This document shows, piece after piece, positions 6,930-16,113 of a stretch of DNA of 64,000 nt. The translations under genes and the position numbers were made by a program. The notes below the pieces were generated by a model. The model saw only the letters and a program-made list of their open reading frames with translations, ran no database searches and was not told where the DNA came from. Origin of the DNA: Desulfobacteraceae bacterium RAAP-1 (GTDB taxonomy: Bacteria > Desulfobacterota > Desulfobacteria > Desulfobacterales > Desulfatirhabdiaceae); NCBI GenBank assembly GCA_001443525.1, contig LKPX01000005.1:1-64000 (forward strand), written 5' to 3'. Each line of letters opens with the position of its first letter. Within the stretch, counting starts at the first letter, position 1.

Positions 6930-9724
6930 GCGCCGCCTCCTAAAACAAATTCCACATCGGTTTCGCTTAATGATTTGATGGACGCGCCGTCACTGGAAAT
7001 CAGCCGGTCGAACAGCTCACTTTTCTGCTCCTGCAGCTTGAGAATTTTCTCTTCGATGGTGCCCCGCGTAATCAGTCTGTAAGCAAAGACGGTCTTGTCC
7101 TGCCCGATACGATGGGTTCTGTCAATGGCCTGGTTTTCGGCAGAGCGGTTCCACCAGGGGTCGAAGATGAAGATATAGTCCGCAGCCGTCAGATTCAATC
7201 CGATACCGCCGGTTTTCAGCGTCATCAGAAACACCCTGCAGGTATCATCTTCTTGAAAACGTTCGACCAGTTGTTTGCGATCACGCGTTGCACCTGTCAT
7301 GAGCAGATAATCAATGCCCGCTTTTTCCATATCTTCGGCGATACCGTCCAGCGCATTCAGAAAATTGGCGAATACCAGAACTTTGTGGTTATTGGCGGCC
7401 AGATCCAGGATCTGCTCCATCAGTACTTCACGTTTGGTCGAGACAATGCCGTTGTCGCTCTTGTATTCGGGAATGCTGGCAATCTGACGCAGCTCGCTCA
7501 GCGCCTGCAAAATGAAAAACTGGGATTTCTGAATGCCGTTGGCGGCAATCTGGGCATTGACGGTTTCGTGATAAAAACGGCGGCGCTGCTCATAAAACAG
7601 CTTCTGTTCATCGTTCATATCCACATACAGGGTTTGTTCCACTTTTTCCGGCAATTCATCGAGAACATCCTTTTTCAGGCGCCGGAGGATGAACGGATAA
7701 ATTTTTTTCTTCAACTCGGTCAAGGCGTCTTTATCGTTGTTTTTCTGAATCGGAACAACGTAGTTGCGGGTAAACTCTTCGGAAGAACCGAACATGGACG
7801 GGTTGAGAAAACGAAACAGCGCATAGAGTTCACTCAGGTTGTTTTCGATGGGCGTGCCGCTCAGCGCCAGGCGATGTTCGCCGTCCAAAAGCATTACGGC
7901 TCTGGATATCTGGGAATTCAGGTTTTTAATATTCTGGGACTCGTCCAGAATGATATAATGAAACTGCTTTTTCTGAAACTCCTTGATGCTGTTTCGGATC
8001 ATGGCGTAGGTGGTGATAATCAGATTTTTTTCCATCGCCATTTCCATATCCCGGCTGCCGCCATGATAAATGGCATAGGTGAGATCGGGCTTGAACTTCA
8101 GGATTTCGTTTTCCCAGTTAAACAGCAGACTCCGAGGGACGATAACAATCGAAGGACGGGGCTGCTCCGGATAAATGCCGGCCAGAAGTGTGATGGCCTG
8201 AAGGGTTTTCCCTAACCCCATATCGTCGGCAAGACATCCCCCCAGATGATGCTGGTTCAGATACCGCATCCATTTATACCCCTGCTTCTGGTAGTCTCTG
8301 AGCTGGGCGCTGACATCAGGGATTTGGCATTTGGAAGCCGCTATTTTGTTAAATCCCAGAAAGATTTCCCGGGACTTTTTGAATGCGGTTTCGGCTATTT
8401 TGCTGTCAATCATCTCTTCAACGAGCGGCAGATCGAAAAAAGAAACCCTGACCTTGTTTTTCTGCTTTTTGAAAAGACGGAGCAGCCGGTTCATGTAATC
8501 CTGATTGACGATGGCATGGGTGCCGTCGCTCAGGGTGATGTAAGTGTTGGTTTTGTACTGATTCAGGGCGTCAAACAGCGGCAGCGTGAATCCCTCGATA
8601 TCCAGGCTGGCGTCGCCTTCCAGAAAATCGATGCCGTGAGACAGCGAGAGCGATAATTGGGGGGTTACGGTCTTGATCTTGTAGGATTTCAGTTTTTCAG
8701 CGCCCAGAATGGCGTAGCGTTCGATAATGCGGGGAAGTTCTGCGTAGATAAAAGCGCTGGCCAACGATGAGCTGATGATAAAGAGGTTGTTGTCGATAAA
8801 GAATTCGGCGTCTTCTTTAAGCGCCCGCTGATGTTTTTTCAGCAGCTTTTCGATTTCCGAAAAGGCGGCAAGGGTTGCATCGTATTGAACTTCGGAGACA
8901 ATGATTTTTTTTTCCAGATCATTGACAGCGACTGCCTGGGAAATGTCATGATCTTCGATAAAATCCGGATCGAAGCCCGGCAGGGAAGTGCATGCCTTCA
9001 GATGCAGGGCGTTTTCTTTATCCACTTTTTCGATCACCAGAGTGGGGCGTGTTTGTTTGGGCTCGCCGGCGATCGTGGTGTAGTCCTGATAGCGGATGGA
9101 GATATTGCTGAAATACGAGAAAAGCAGGGAAAGATATTTTTCAAGAATCGCTGCCGGCAGCGTGGTCTGAAAAAGATTCAGCACCTTGTAATTGCCGCCA
9201 AGGGGCTGAACCGGATAGATAACGCCCTTTACATAGACATGGCTGTCATTAAGCAGCATAATGTCTTCGATGCGTTCTCCTTCGTGGGAGAGAAACAGCC
9301 GTGATATCAGCATTCCCTTGCCGTTGTCGGCGATCTGCATACGAATCCGGCCATCCGATTCGGAAAACCGGATGGAGGTAAAGTCCCTGTCTACAAAATT
9401 GCTACAGTGGCGCAGCGGCCAGAACAGATAGTCGTTTTCTTCGATATAAACATGTTCATGGCTCTTGTTCCAGTCGATCCGAAAACCAGACTGGTTTTTT
9501 ATGTTTTCAATGAATTTAAGCACTTCCCGTGTGGGGCCGGAAAAATATTCATAGCCGGCTTCGACGTGTTCGTTCTGACGGTTGACCACGTGGATATAAG
9601 CGCCGCCATCATCGAAATCGAGCTGAAAAAATATATCCTGAGGGATTGTCTGGTTCCGAATGAGGGCTCGGGTGCGCTTGAGTTTTTCGAAGATATCGGT
9701 TGACGGTGCTGCGGTTTTTTTCAT
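6923..9724 (-). CDS. SNF2-family DNA-dependent ATPase/helicase
   Basis: About 933 aa. The first 460 residues are a SNF2-associated bacterial N-terminal region (a LEGDASLDIEGFTLPL segment then LSDGTHAIVN), followed by a full SNF2 motor: QLRDYQKQGYKWM, motif I DDMGLGKTLQ (about 500-507), motif II DESQ in place of DEAH (about 594), motif III LSGTPIENNLSELYALF, ILRRLKKDV, motif V GGIGLNLTAAD and motif VI RTHRIGQ. Such motors translocate on duplex DNA and remodel protein-DNA complexes. The frame is open to 9775, but ATG 9724 overlaps the preceding stop (ATGA) and is the better start. Followed by the 617-aa unknown with a 7-bp overlap. Confidence 0.92.
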   Translation of the reverse strand: MKKTAAPSTDIFEKLKRTRALIRNQTIPQDIFFQLDFDDGGAYIHVVNRQNEHVEAGYEYFSGPTREVLKFIENIKNQSGFRIDWNKSHEHVYIEENDYLFWPLRHCSNFVDRDFTSIRFSESDGRIRMQIADNGKGMLISRLFLSHEGERIEDIMLLNDSHVYVKGVIYPVQPLGGNYKVLNLFQTTLPAAILEKYLSLLFSYFSNISIRYQDYTTIAGEPKQTRPTLVIEKVDKENALHLKACTSLPGFDPDFIEDHDISQAVAVNDLEKKIIVSEVQYDATLAAFSEIEKLLKKHQRALKEDAEFFIDNNLFIISSSLASAFIYAELPRIIERYAILGAEKLKSYKIKTVTPQLSLSLSHGIDFLEGDASLDIEGFTLPLFDALNQYKTNTYITLSDGTHAIVNQDYMNRLLRLFKKQKNKVRVSFFDLPLVEEMIDSKIAETAFKKSREIFLGFNKIAASKCQIPDVSAQLRDYQKQGYKWMRYLNQHHLGGCLADDMGLGKTLQAITLLAGIYPEQPRPSIVIVPRSLLFNWENEILKFKPDLTYAIYHGGSRDMEMAMEKNLIITTYAMIRNSIKEFQKKQFHYIILDESQNIKNLNSQISRAVMLLDGEHRLALSGTPIENNLSELYALFRFLNPSMFGSSEEFTRNYVVPIQKNNDKDALTELKKKIYPFILRRLKKDVLDELPEKVEQTLYVDMNDEQKLFYEQRRRFYHETVNAQIAANGIQKSQFFILQALSELRQIASIPEYKSDNGIVSTKREVLMEQILDLAANNHKVLVFANFLNALDGIAEDMEKAGIDYLLMTGATRDRKQLVERFQEDDTCRVFLMTLKTGGIGLNLTAADYIFIFDPWWNRSAENQAIDRTHRIGQDKTVFAYRLITRGTIEEKILKLQEQKSELFDRLISSDGASIKSLSETDVEFVLGGGAC

Positions 9725-10077
9725 AGCCCACCCAATTTGCCCCTGAAAATAAAAAAGACGGCGCCCATCATGCAAAGGCCGGCCCAGAGATAGTCCAGGG
9801 ACAGTTTTTCTCCCATAAAAAGGACAGAAAACGGCACAAAAATGGTCAGGGTGATCACCTCCTGCAGAATCTTGAGCTGGCCCAGACTCATTACTTCGTG
9901 ACCGATACGGTTTGCAGGAACCTGGAGCAGATATTCAAACAAGGCGATTCCCCAACTGACAAACACAGCGACAAGCCACGGTTTGTGGTTGAGGTTTTTA
10001 AGATGTCCGTACCAGGCAATGGTCATAAACACATTGCTGCAGCACAGCAGCGAAATGGTGGTGGTGTAGTCGTTCAT
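9721..10077 (-). CDS. DUF486 / DMT-superfamily small membrane protein
   Basis: About 118 aa with four predicted membrane helices. It carries the DUF486 hallmarks: SNVFMTIAWYGHLK, VSWGIALFEYLLQVPANRIG, LGQLKILQEVITLTIFVPF and a terminal FIFRGKL. The family is related to EamA/DMT transporters, transport substrate unknown. The frame is open to 10113, but homologues of this family begin near MNDYTT, so ATG 10077 (after AAAGAG) is preferred. The stop overlaps the SNF2 start by 4 bp. Confidence 0.85.
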   Translation of the reverse strand: MNDYTTTISLLCCSNVFMTIAWYGHLKNLNHKPWLVAVFVSWGIALFEYLLQVPANRIGHEVMSLGQLKILQEVITLTIFVPFSVLFMGEKLSLDYLWAGLCMMGAVFFIFRGKLGGL

Positions 10078-10178
10078 AGCTCTTTGTTTATCTGTCATAA
10101 TGGCGGCGGGCACCGTTTTCCGTCGCGGTTTTTTCGTATCGAGATAATATTCCCGATCGGTGGTGAAATCCTGAAGCC

Positions 10179-10688
10179 CTATCGCTGGAGGAGGCTGAAA
10201 TCGTAAATTCCGGGAGAGGACCTTTCGATCCGGGTGGCGCCGGCGGTTTTGGTATAAAATGCTTCAGGCCCAACGCCGCCGATAATGGCGTAGGCGTACC
10301 CGCTGTCTTTCATGGCGTGGAGACATAAAAGCAGCAGCGCCGTACCGATTCCCTTGCCTCTGGCGTTATCCGCTACACCGGTCGGCCCGAAAAAATTCAG
10401 ACGGGTGCAGTCATAGCAGGCAAACCCTTCTATGGCATCGTGGTGAACCGCGATAAAACACGACGGGGGGCGGACGGTAAAGGCGATCTCACATTCCTGC
10501 ATCCATGAAGCGATAAAATGTGTGCGTATCCAGTCCAGCAGCAACGGCTTCTCCCAGCAATTGGGACGGCGAATCTGCATCCCGGCGTCACCAAGCCGTT
10601 TCAGGTGATCCTGCACATCCGGCAGTTCATACAGGCGTACCAGCATGTCATTCATGGCGGGCATATTATTCATGGACATATCGTTCAC
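10179..10688 (-). CDS. GNAT-family N-acetyltransferase
   Basis: A 169-aa GNAT protein. Acetyl-CoA-binding motif A is visible as VADNARGKGIGTALLL (about residues 105-120), followed by an AFYTKTAGATRIE segment typical of the fold's C-terminal strands. The acceptor substrate cannot be predicted. Several start codons are clustered (GTG 10688, ATG 10679 and further ATGs in a Met/Asn-rich leader), so the N-terminus is uncertain. It heads the minus-strand run leading to DUF486 and SNF2, separated from DUF486 by about 100 bp. Confidence 0.82.
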   Translation of the reverse strand: MNDMSMNNMPAMNDMLVRLYELPDVQDHLKRLGDAGMQIRRPNCWEKPLLLDWIRTHFIASWMQECEIAFTVRPPSCFIAVHHDAIEGFACYDCTRLNFFGPTGVADNARGKGIGTALLLLCLHAMKDSGYAYAIIGGVGPEAFYTKTAGATRIERSSPGIYDFSLLQR

Positions 10689-10796
10689 GGAAGGTTAAAT
10701 GGTGGGCGAATAGCATTACATCATTAAATCCGAGCATCAATCCGCTGTTTCATAAAGGCTACTTTATGTAAGGGAAGCCTCGGATATAGTCAAGCT

Positions 10797-10848
10797 AAAA
10801 AAATGTGTTCCATCCTCCTTTCCTGGAGGGCAGAGGGATGGAACACAT
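10797..10848 (-). terminator. rho-independent terminator of the DVU0772-like gene
   Basis: A perfect 13-bp inverted repeat, ATGTGTTCCATCC (10803-10815) and GGATGGAACACAT (10836-10848), is followed on the minus strand by seven T (10797-10803). It begins about 22 bp beyond the stop of the minus-strand gene ending at 10871. Confidence 0.8.
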
Positions 10849-10870
10849 GGATACCGGATAATAGGTGGTA

Positions 10871-11233
10871 TCAGGCGTGGTATAGCTGATCCTTCAGCCA
10901 TGCTTTGATATGACCGTCAATGGCATAAACTCCCTTGTTATGGCCTATGGATGTCAGAAAATGATCTTTCAGTTCATCCGGCAGGTCTATCTGCGCCAGA
11001 TCGACCGCTTCTTCGGAATTACGGCGCACCAGATAAACAGTCGGCGTTTTTCCCCAGGTATTCACTACAAAATAGAGTGAAACATCCTCTTTGGAGCGAA
11101 TCACATAATTGCCTCTGGCCCAGTTGTTGCCCCATTCGAGATAGAGGCGCACAGCTTCTTCCGGCGTCATTTCCCAGTCAATTTCATTCAGCAGTCGGGT
11201 ATTCTTCGATAAATCGGAAAGTTGCATCATCAT
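10871..11233 (-). CDS. DVU0772-family small protein
   Basis: A 120-aa soluble protein with IDWEMTPEEAVRLYLEWGNNW (about residues 18-38; core EEAVRLYLEWGNNW), a RSKEDVSLYFVVNTW segment and VYLVRRNSEEA. I recognise these as features of a small protein family known from Desulfovibrio (DVU0772) and other Desulfobacterota. No function is established. GGAGG lies upstream of three successive ATG codons, and a strong terminator follows, so it forms a single-gene unit that is probably well expressed. Confidence 0.75.
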   Translation of the reverse strand: MMMQLSDLSKNTRLLNEIDWEMTPEEAVRLYLEWGNNWARGNYVIRSKEDVSLYFVVNTWGKTPTVYLVRRNSEEAVDLAQIDLPDELKDHFLTSIGHNKGVYAIDGHIKAWLKDQLYHA

Positions 11234-11369
11234 CGTCGCCCTCCTTTGATCTAATTAGATCTCAAGTATAAATGGGAATCATTCCTATTTGAAACATATA
11301 GCATTATTGTTTCTGCGTCAATATGCATGAGATGGAACTTTGATGCCTTCGTAAAAAGTCGATTTTCAG

Positions 11370-11492
11370 ACGGCTTCGTAAAAAGTTCGCAGGCAAGGCG
11401 CGCAAGTCCTGAGGAATGAAGCGTACTTTTGGGTACGCTGCAATGACGAAGGATGCAGCGCAACGCAGCATCCGGACTTTTTACGAAGCCGT
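11370..11492 (-). repeat. MITE-like palindromic repeat, copy A (full)
   Basis: 123 bp bounded by ACGGCTTCGTAAAAAGTTCG and its near-complement CGGACTTTTTACGAAGCCGT. Interior blocks are AGGCAAGGCGCGCAA, a GTACTTTTGGGTAC hairpin and AATGACGAAGGATGCAGCG. The copy is in reverse orientation relative to copies B, D, E, H and J. A 28-bp extension with a second GTAAAAAGTCGATTT block precedes it (11342-11369). It ends 25 bp before the end of the molybdopterin oxidoreductase gene. Confidence 0.85.
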
Positions 11493-11517
11493 CAACTTTC
11501 CGGATTTAAAAGACCGC

Positions 11518-13611
11518 TCAAGCGTTTGCGACAGGCGCTACATTGACGAAATGTTCCTGAAACGCAACTGCACCGCCGACCTGATCCCAGATATCGAGTC
11601 CGCCTTTCATGAATTTATTGTCGGCTAGCCCTCGCCCTATCGAACGGCTTTCTATCGGCAGGGTGTGTCCGAAACCGTGAATCACAAATACAGCTTCCGG
11701 GTGTATCAGGTCACTGACTTTCGAGCGGATGGTTTCGGAATAACCGTTCTGGGAAACCCGGACCAGACTGCCGTCGGATATCCCCAGAGACTGTGCGGCG
11801 TTTTTGTTAATCCACAGCACATTTTCCGGCATCTGTTCAAAAAGCAGCGGATTGTTCACCGTATGGCCCTGCGTATGCAGCGCGCATCTGCCGAACGTCA
11901 GACGGAACTGACCATCTTGTGAACGCTGGGGCGGCTCGTATGGCAGAAGAGAGGTGATTCCGTTTTTTTCAAACTTTTCGGAGACGATTTCGATTTTACC
12001 GCTGGGTGTTTTAAATTTCAGCTCGTTCAAAGAACGATATTTGGGGGCATCCGCCAGTTGAACCACCCCTTTTGCCTTGAAATCATCGATAGATACACCG
12101 GTTGGGGCCAACTGGTATTTCCAGAGTTCCTCCGCCGTGTCAAACGCCAGTGCGTTCATGCCTAAACGTTTGGAAATTCCTGAAATAATTTCCCAGTCGG
12201 ATCTGGTGTCGTACCGGGGTTCCACGGCTCTTTCCCGGACAAAGAAATAGGGTTTCAATCCGTTCTTGCAGGCAATGATGCTCTCTCTTTCCAGATACGG
12301 CGACAGCGGCAGAACGATATCGGAAAACCAGGCGGTGTCGGACCAGGTAAAGGTGACCGCCACCAGCAGATCCAGTTTCGAGAATATCTGTTTCAGGCGA
12401 TCCGGATCCGGAAAACCCATGAGCGGGTCATGCCGATAGGCGATATAAGCTTTCAGCGGATACGGGTCATCGGTATCCATGGCCTTGTACATCAGATGCG
12501 CCAGCCCCGTTCCTGTGGTAATATGAGGATATTTCCATCCTGCGCCATCCGCGCGTTTTTCTGAAACCGCCGGGAAAAGATCGTTCAGGGATTTAAGACC
12601 GGTGCGTCCGAAATCCGCCGGTTTGTTTGACAGCGGAAGTCCGCCTTTGGCGCCGATAGCGCCCAAGAGTGCATTAATGATGTAAATCGAACGGCAGATA
12701 TAAAAGGAATTGGTGTAACGGGCAGCCATCCATCCCGGATGCCAGATAACCGCAGGAGCTGCTGCGGCAAGTTCCCGGACAAATGCGACAATTTCCTCCG
12801 CCGGAACACCGGTTTCAGTCTCTGCCCATTTCGGCGAATATGGCTGGATAAAAGCCTCAAGACGGTTGAAATCTTTGAACCACATGTGAACGAACGCCTT
12901 GTCGTACAGCCCGGAGGTAATCAACTCGTGAATGACCGCCAGATTGAAGGCATAGTCAGCTCCCGGGCGGATCATCATGAACCGGGTGGCTTTTACGGCA
13001 GAAATATTGGCGCGGATATCGATTACCGACAGCTTGCATCCGTTTTCCATGGCATCCATCAGGTTATTCACTTCCTGGACATTCACCGATTCGAACAGGT
13101 TTCGAAACTGCAGCACCACATGCCGGGCGTTTTTCAGATCATAGACCAGGTCTTTTCTGCCGAGCCCTGTCAACGACTGGCATGCGTGATCGACATTCCG
13201 GGCGCAGGAAGCGTCGTGATTGGTGTAATTGGGCGATCCCAGTCCCTTGACAAACGCCTTGTGCAGATCCTGAAACGGGCCGCCGCGGTTCGAAAAAGCG
13301 ATGGTTCTTGCGCCATACCGGTCGGTAACGGCCTTGAGTTTTTCGGCGGTGATATCCAGCGCCTCTTCCCAGGATACTGAACGCCATTTTCCTTCTCCCC
13401 GTTCTCCGACACGGATCATCGGCGTCTGGGGACGTTCCGGATCCATGACCAGCGCCTTTCCTGCCGCCCCCCTGGGACAAACGCCGCCCTTCATGGCCGG
13501 GATATGGGGATTCCCCTGAATAAACCGGATATCGCCGTCTTCCACCTCTACCTGAATCGGACAGCGGCACGTACACATGCCGCAAATGCTGTAAGCTTTC
13601 TGCTTTGTCAT
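11518..13611 (-). CDS. cytoplasmic molybdopterin-dependent oxidoreductase
   Basis: A 697-aa protein of the DMSO reductase/polysulfide reductase large-subunit superfamily. The N-terminal [4Fe-4S] motif is C10-x2-C13-x3-C17 with C45 in GGVCPRG. The molybdenum ligand position is Cys136 in HDASCARN. The C-terminal dinucleotide-binding domain includes RCALHTQGHTVNNPL. There is no twin-arginine signal, so the enzyme should be cytoplasmic. No FeS or membrane subunit adjoins it; it is a single gene with GGAG upstream. Candidates include polysulfide/thiosulfate reductase-like, formate-dehydrogenase-like or tungsten hydratase-like activities; I cannot choose between them. Confidence 0.88.
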   Translation of the reverse strand: MTKQKAYSICGMCTCRCPIQVEVEDGDIRFIQGNPHIPAMKGGVCPRGAAGKALVMDPERPQTPMIRVGERGEGKWRSVSWEEALDITAEKLKAVTDRYGARTIAFSNRGGPFQDLHKAFVKGLGSPNYTNHDASCARNVDHACQSLTGLGRKDLVYDLKNARHVVLQFRNLFESVNVQEVNNLMDAMENGCKLSVIDIRANISAVKATRFMMIRPGADYAFNLAVIHELITSGLYDKAFVHMWFKDFNRLEAFIQPYSPKWAETETGVPAEEIVAFVRELAAAAPAVIWHPGWMAARYTNSFYICRSIYIINALLGAIGAKGGLPLSNKPADFGRTGLKSLNDLFPAVSEKRADGAGWKYPHITTGTGLAHLMYKAMDTDDPYPLKAYIAYRHDPLMGFPDPDRLKQIFSKLDLLVAVTFTWSDTAWFSDIVLPLSPYLERESIIACKNGLKPYFFVRERAVEPRYDTRSDWEIISGISKRLGMNALAFDTAEELWKYQLAPTGVSIDDFKAKGVVQLADAPKYRSLNELKFKTPSGKIEIVSEKFEKNGITSLLPYEPPQRSQDGQFRLTFGRCALHTQGHTVNNPLLFEQMPENVLWINKNAAQSLGISDGSLVRVSQNGYSETIRSKVSDLIHPEAVFVIHGFGHTLPIESRSIGRGLADNKFMKGGLDIWDQVGGAVAFQEHFVNVAPVANA

Positions 13612-13815
13612 AACTACTCCTTATATTTTATATTTCGGTATGCCAATAATGAACTATCGTTGGTGATAAAGTACTTGAACGCCGGCGTCAATATATTTTT
13701 CGTGATTGATCACACTGGAAATCCATGCTAATCATTTGCAGAATCGTCACAGGGGTGCAGCTCAATGCAAATATCGGTCTCTGTATGAAACCACCAATTA
13801 CAAGGAGCAGATATC

Positions 13816-14574
13816 ATGAAAAGACACACCCAATGGAAAGAGGTTCAAACCGCGCTGGGCGTGGTGGTGGCCGCATGTGTTCTGGCGGCGGGAACGATGG
13901 GGATTGCCGCGGATCCATCAGATACGGCTGCGGAAATATCCAGACTGACCGCTCATATTCACTGGCTCGGACATGACGGATTCCGGATAGACGGCGACGG
14001 CGTTGTTATCTATACCGATCCCTACAAGATCAGCGGCGGCCCCAAAGCCGATCTGATTCTGATCACTCACGATCACGCCGATCATGCATCTCCGGAAGAT
14101 GTCGCCAAAATCCAGCAGGAGAGTACCATTATCGTCACCGTTCCTGCGGCAGCCAAAAAATTCTCCGGCCACATCCAGACTGTGAAACCGGGCGACCGGA
14201 TTGTGGTCAAAGGCATCCCGATCGAGGCTGTTCCCGCCTATAACATCAATAAATTCCGCAGTCCGGGAGTGCCGTTTCATCCTCGGGACGCCGGTTATGT
14301 GGGGTTTGTCATAACTGTCAACGGCGTTCGAATTTATCACGCCGGCGATACGGACGCCATTCCTGAAATGAAAGATATTTCCTGCGATGTGGCGCTGCTT
14401 CCGGTCAGCGGTATTTATGTCATGACCGCCGAAGAAGCCGCGGAAGCCGTCCGGATGATCCATCCCAAAGTGGCGATTCCCATGCACGTGGGGAAAGGTA
14501 TCGGAAGTCTCGACGACGCTCAGCGCTTTAAAAAGTTGTCACCGGTTCCTGTGGCCATTCTTCCGATGGAATAG
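13816..14574 (+). CDS. exported MBL-fold metallo-hydrolase
   Basis: A 252-aa protein with an N-terminal signal sequence (hydrophobic core about residues 13-30, ending near GIAADPS). The metallo-beta-lactamase metal motif is THDHADHA, followed by the later ligands in YHAGDTDAIPEM and PMHVGKG. It is of the UlaG/UPF0173-like branch with two-metal sites, acting as a hydrolase in the periplasm. Preceded by AAGGAGCAGATATC. The next gene begins 9 bp downstream and is probably co-transcribed. Confidence 0.85.
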   Translation: MKRHTQWKEVQTALGVVVAACVLAAGTMGIAADPSDTAAEISRLTAHIHWLGHDGFRIDGDGVVIYTDPYKISGGPKADLILITHDHADHASPEDVAKIQQESTIIVTVPAAAKKFSGHIQTVKPGDRIVVKGIPIEAVPAYNINKFRSPGVPFHPRDAGYVGFVITVNGVRIYHAGDTDAIPEMKDISCDVALLPVSGIYVMTAEEAAEAVRMIHPKVAIPMHVGKGIGSLDDAQRFKKLSPVPVAILPME

Positions 14575-14583
14575 TCTCAGAAA

Positions 14584-15432
14584 GTGGACAGGCTTCTGGT
14601 TACCGGCGCCGGAGGGTTTCTGGGCAGCGCCATTTGTCAGGCGGCAGTGCGGCAGTGGCAGGTGTTCGGCGTCGTGCGTTCGCGCCCGCCCGTTGCCGAG
14701 CTTCAGGCAGTCTATAAAACGGATATGACCCGGAGGCGGGACCTCTTTCAGGTTCTGGATGAAGTTTCGCCCCAGGCGGTCATTCATACGGCGGCAATGG
14801 CAGACCCCAATGCGTGTCAGACAGATCCCGAAGCATCTCGGCGCATCAATGTGGAAAGCACGGTTTTTCTGGCGCAGTGGTGTGCGGAACATGCCGCCTC
14901 TCTGATATTTACTTCCAGCGATCTGGTGTTCGACGGCCTGCATGCGCCGTACCGGGAGTCTGACGCCGTAAATCCGGTCAACCGGTATGGCGAACACAAG
15001 GTTCTTGCTGAAGCGCATATCCGGCGCATATATCCGCAGGCCGCCATCCGCCGGATGTCGCTCATGTTTGACAACGCTCCGTCCCCGCGCGGTCAGTCGC
15101 TGTCCATGCTCCTGAAGCAGGGGCAGTCCGTGCGGCTTTTTGTAGATGAATTCCGGACGCCGCTATATGTCCATGCGGCTGCGGAGGGCATTTTATCCAC
15201 TATGAATCATGCCGGCGTGCTGCATCTTGGCGGCGCGGAGCGCGTCAGCCGCTATCAGTTCGGAATAATGGTCGCGGCTGCAATTGACGTATCTCACCAG
15301 CGCATCGTTCCCTGTTTCCAAAGGGATATTCCCATGCCGGCCCCCCGGCCTTTGGATGTGTCTCTTGATATCGACCTTGCCCGGAGCCTGGGATTTCAGC
15401 CGCCGGTGCTGTCGGATTGTTTTTCTCCTTGA
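14584..15432 (+). CDS. RmlD-like NAD(P)-dependent sugar-nucleotide reductase
   Basis: A 282-aa extended SDR. The N-terminus MDRLLVTGAGGFLGSA (GTG start) carries TGxxGFLG, and the active-site pair YGEHK (YxxxK) is intact. SSDLVFDG and PLYVHAAAEGI resemble dTDP-4-dehydrorhamnose reductase. Exact substrate unknown; sugar-nucleotide reduction or epimerisation is the family role. It follows the MBL-fold gene by 9 bp. Confidence 0.8.
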   Translation: MDRLLVTGAGGFLGSAICQAAVRQWQVFGVVRSRPPVAELQAVYKTDMTRRRDLFQVLDEVSPQAVIHTAAMADPNACQTDPEASRRINVESTVFLAQWCAEHAASLIFTSSDLVFDGLHAPYRESDAVNPVNRYGEHKVLAEAHIRRIYPQAAIRRMSLMFDNAPSPRGQSLSMLLKQGQSVRLFVDEFRTPLYVHAAAEGILSTMNHAGVLHLGGAERVSRYQFGIMVAAAIDVSHQRIVPCFQRDIPMPAPRPLDVSLDIDLARSLGFQPPVLSDCFSP

Positions 15433-15509
15433 TATTTTTTGCATCCGGTGATGAAATACGCAGCGTTTGTGCTATAATGAACCCCTAAACAGACGCATTT
15501 TACAACAGA

Positions 15510-15773
15510 ATGAAAATCATCTCGGCTATTCTGAATATCCTTCTTCTTGTGGCAGCCGTTCTCATGATGATGGAAAGAGGGCTGCCGTCCGTTCATGATC
15601 ATTATTTCTTCCTGTCTGTTATGATGGTGGCGGCTCCGTCGGTCACCCTGCTGACAGCGGTGTTCTCGACACCAGCGTCGCTGGTGTCCTTGTATTTCAA
15701 GCAAAAAACTGCGGAAGCAAAAAAACGCATCGCCGAAATCGAAAAAGAAACCCGGACGCTTTCTCAGCAGTAA
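15510..15773 (+). CDS. small two-helix membrane protein
   Basis: 87 aa: a hydrophobic helix at residues 4-22, a second at about 35-62, then a charged helical tail (KQKTAEAKKRIAEIEKETRTL) likely to form a cytoplasmic coiled coil. No family recognised. No strong ribosome-binding site is visible, so it is a moderately supported gene. Confidence 0.5.
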   Translation: MKIISAILNILLLVAAVLMMMERGLPSVHDHYFFLSVMMVAAPSVTLLTAVFSTPASLVSLYFKQKTAEAKKRIAEIEKETRTLSQQ

Positions 15774-15840
15774 CTGTCTTTGATTTTGAAAAATTAGAAT
15801 TTTTCGAGCATAATCCTGGAAGTTTGATATAACCTGAAAG

Positions 15841-16113
15841 ATGAGAATTGAATGGGACCCGCAAAAGGCAAAAAGCAATCTTAAGAAACATGGGGTTTCC
15901 TTTGAGGAAGCAGCTACAGCATTAACTGATCCCATGTCCTCGACAGGTCACGATCCAGACCATTCCGTTGATGAAAAACGATATATTACATTGGGTGTTT
16001 CTAAAAGCAGCAGACTTTTGGTTATATCTCACACCGAAGAAAAGGATACTATCCGAATCATCAGCGCCCGCAAAGCTGGCAAAAAAGAAAGAGGTCTCTA
16101 TGAAGAAGGATAA
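15841..16113 (+). CDS. BrnT-family toxin
   Basis: A 90-aa protein with the BrnT layout: IEWDPQKAKSNLKKHGVSFEEA at the N-terminus (core WDPQKAKSNLKKHGVSF), DEKRYITLGVS, and the closing IRIISARKAGKKER. BrnT toxins have a RelE-like RNase fold. The antitoxin gene overlaps by 14 bp. An AT-rich inverted repeat GAAAAATTAGAATTTTTC lies about 40 bp upstream (around 15787-15804) and could be the autoregulatory operator; this is inferred. Confidence 0.85.
   Translation: MRIEWDPQKAKSNLKKHGVSFEEAATALTDPMSSTGHDPDHSVDEKRYITLGVSKSSRLLVISHTEEKDTIRIISARKAGKKERGLYEEG

Noticed and set aside
7112-8215. 367-aa plus-strand open frame
   Set aside because: Lies fully opposite the SNF2 motor motifs; a shadow of that gene's codon pattern.
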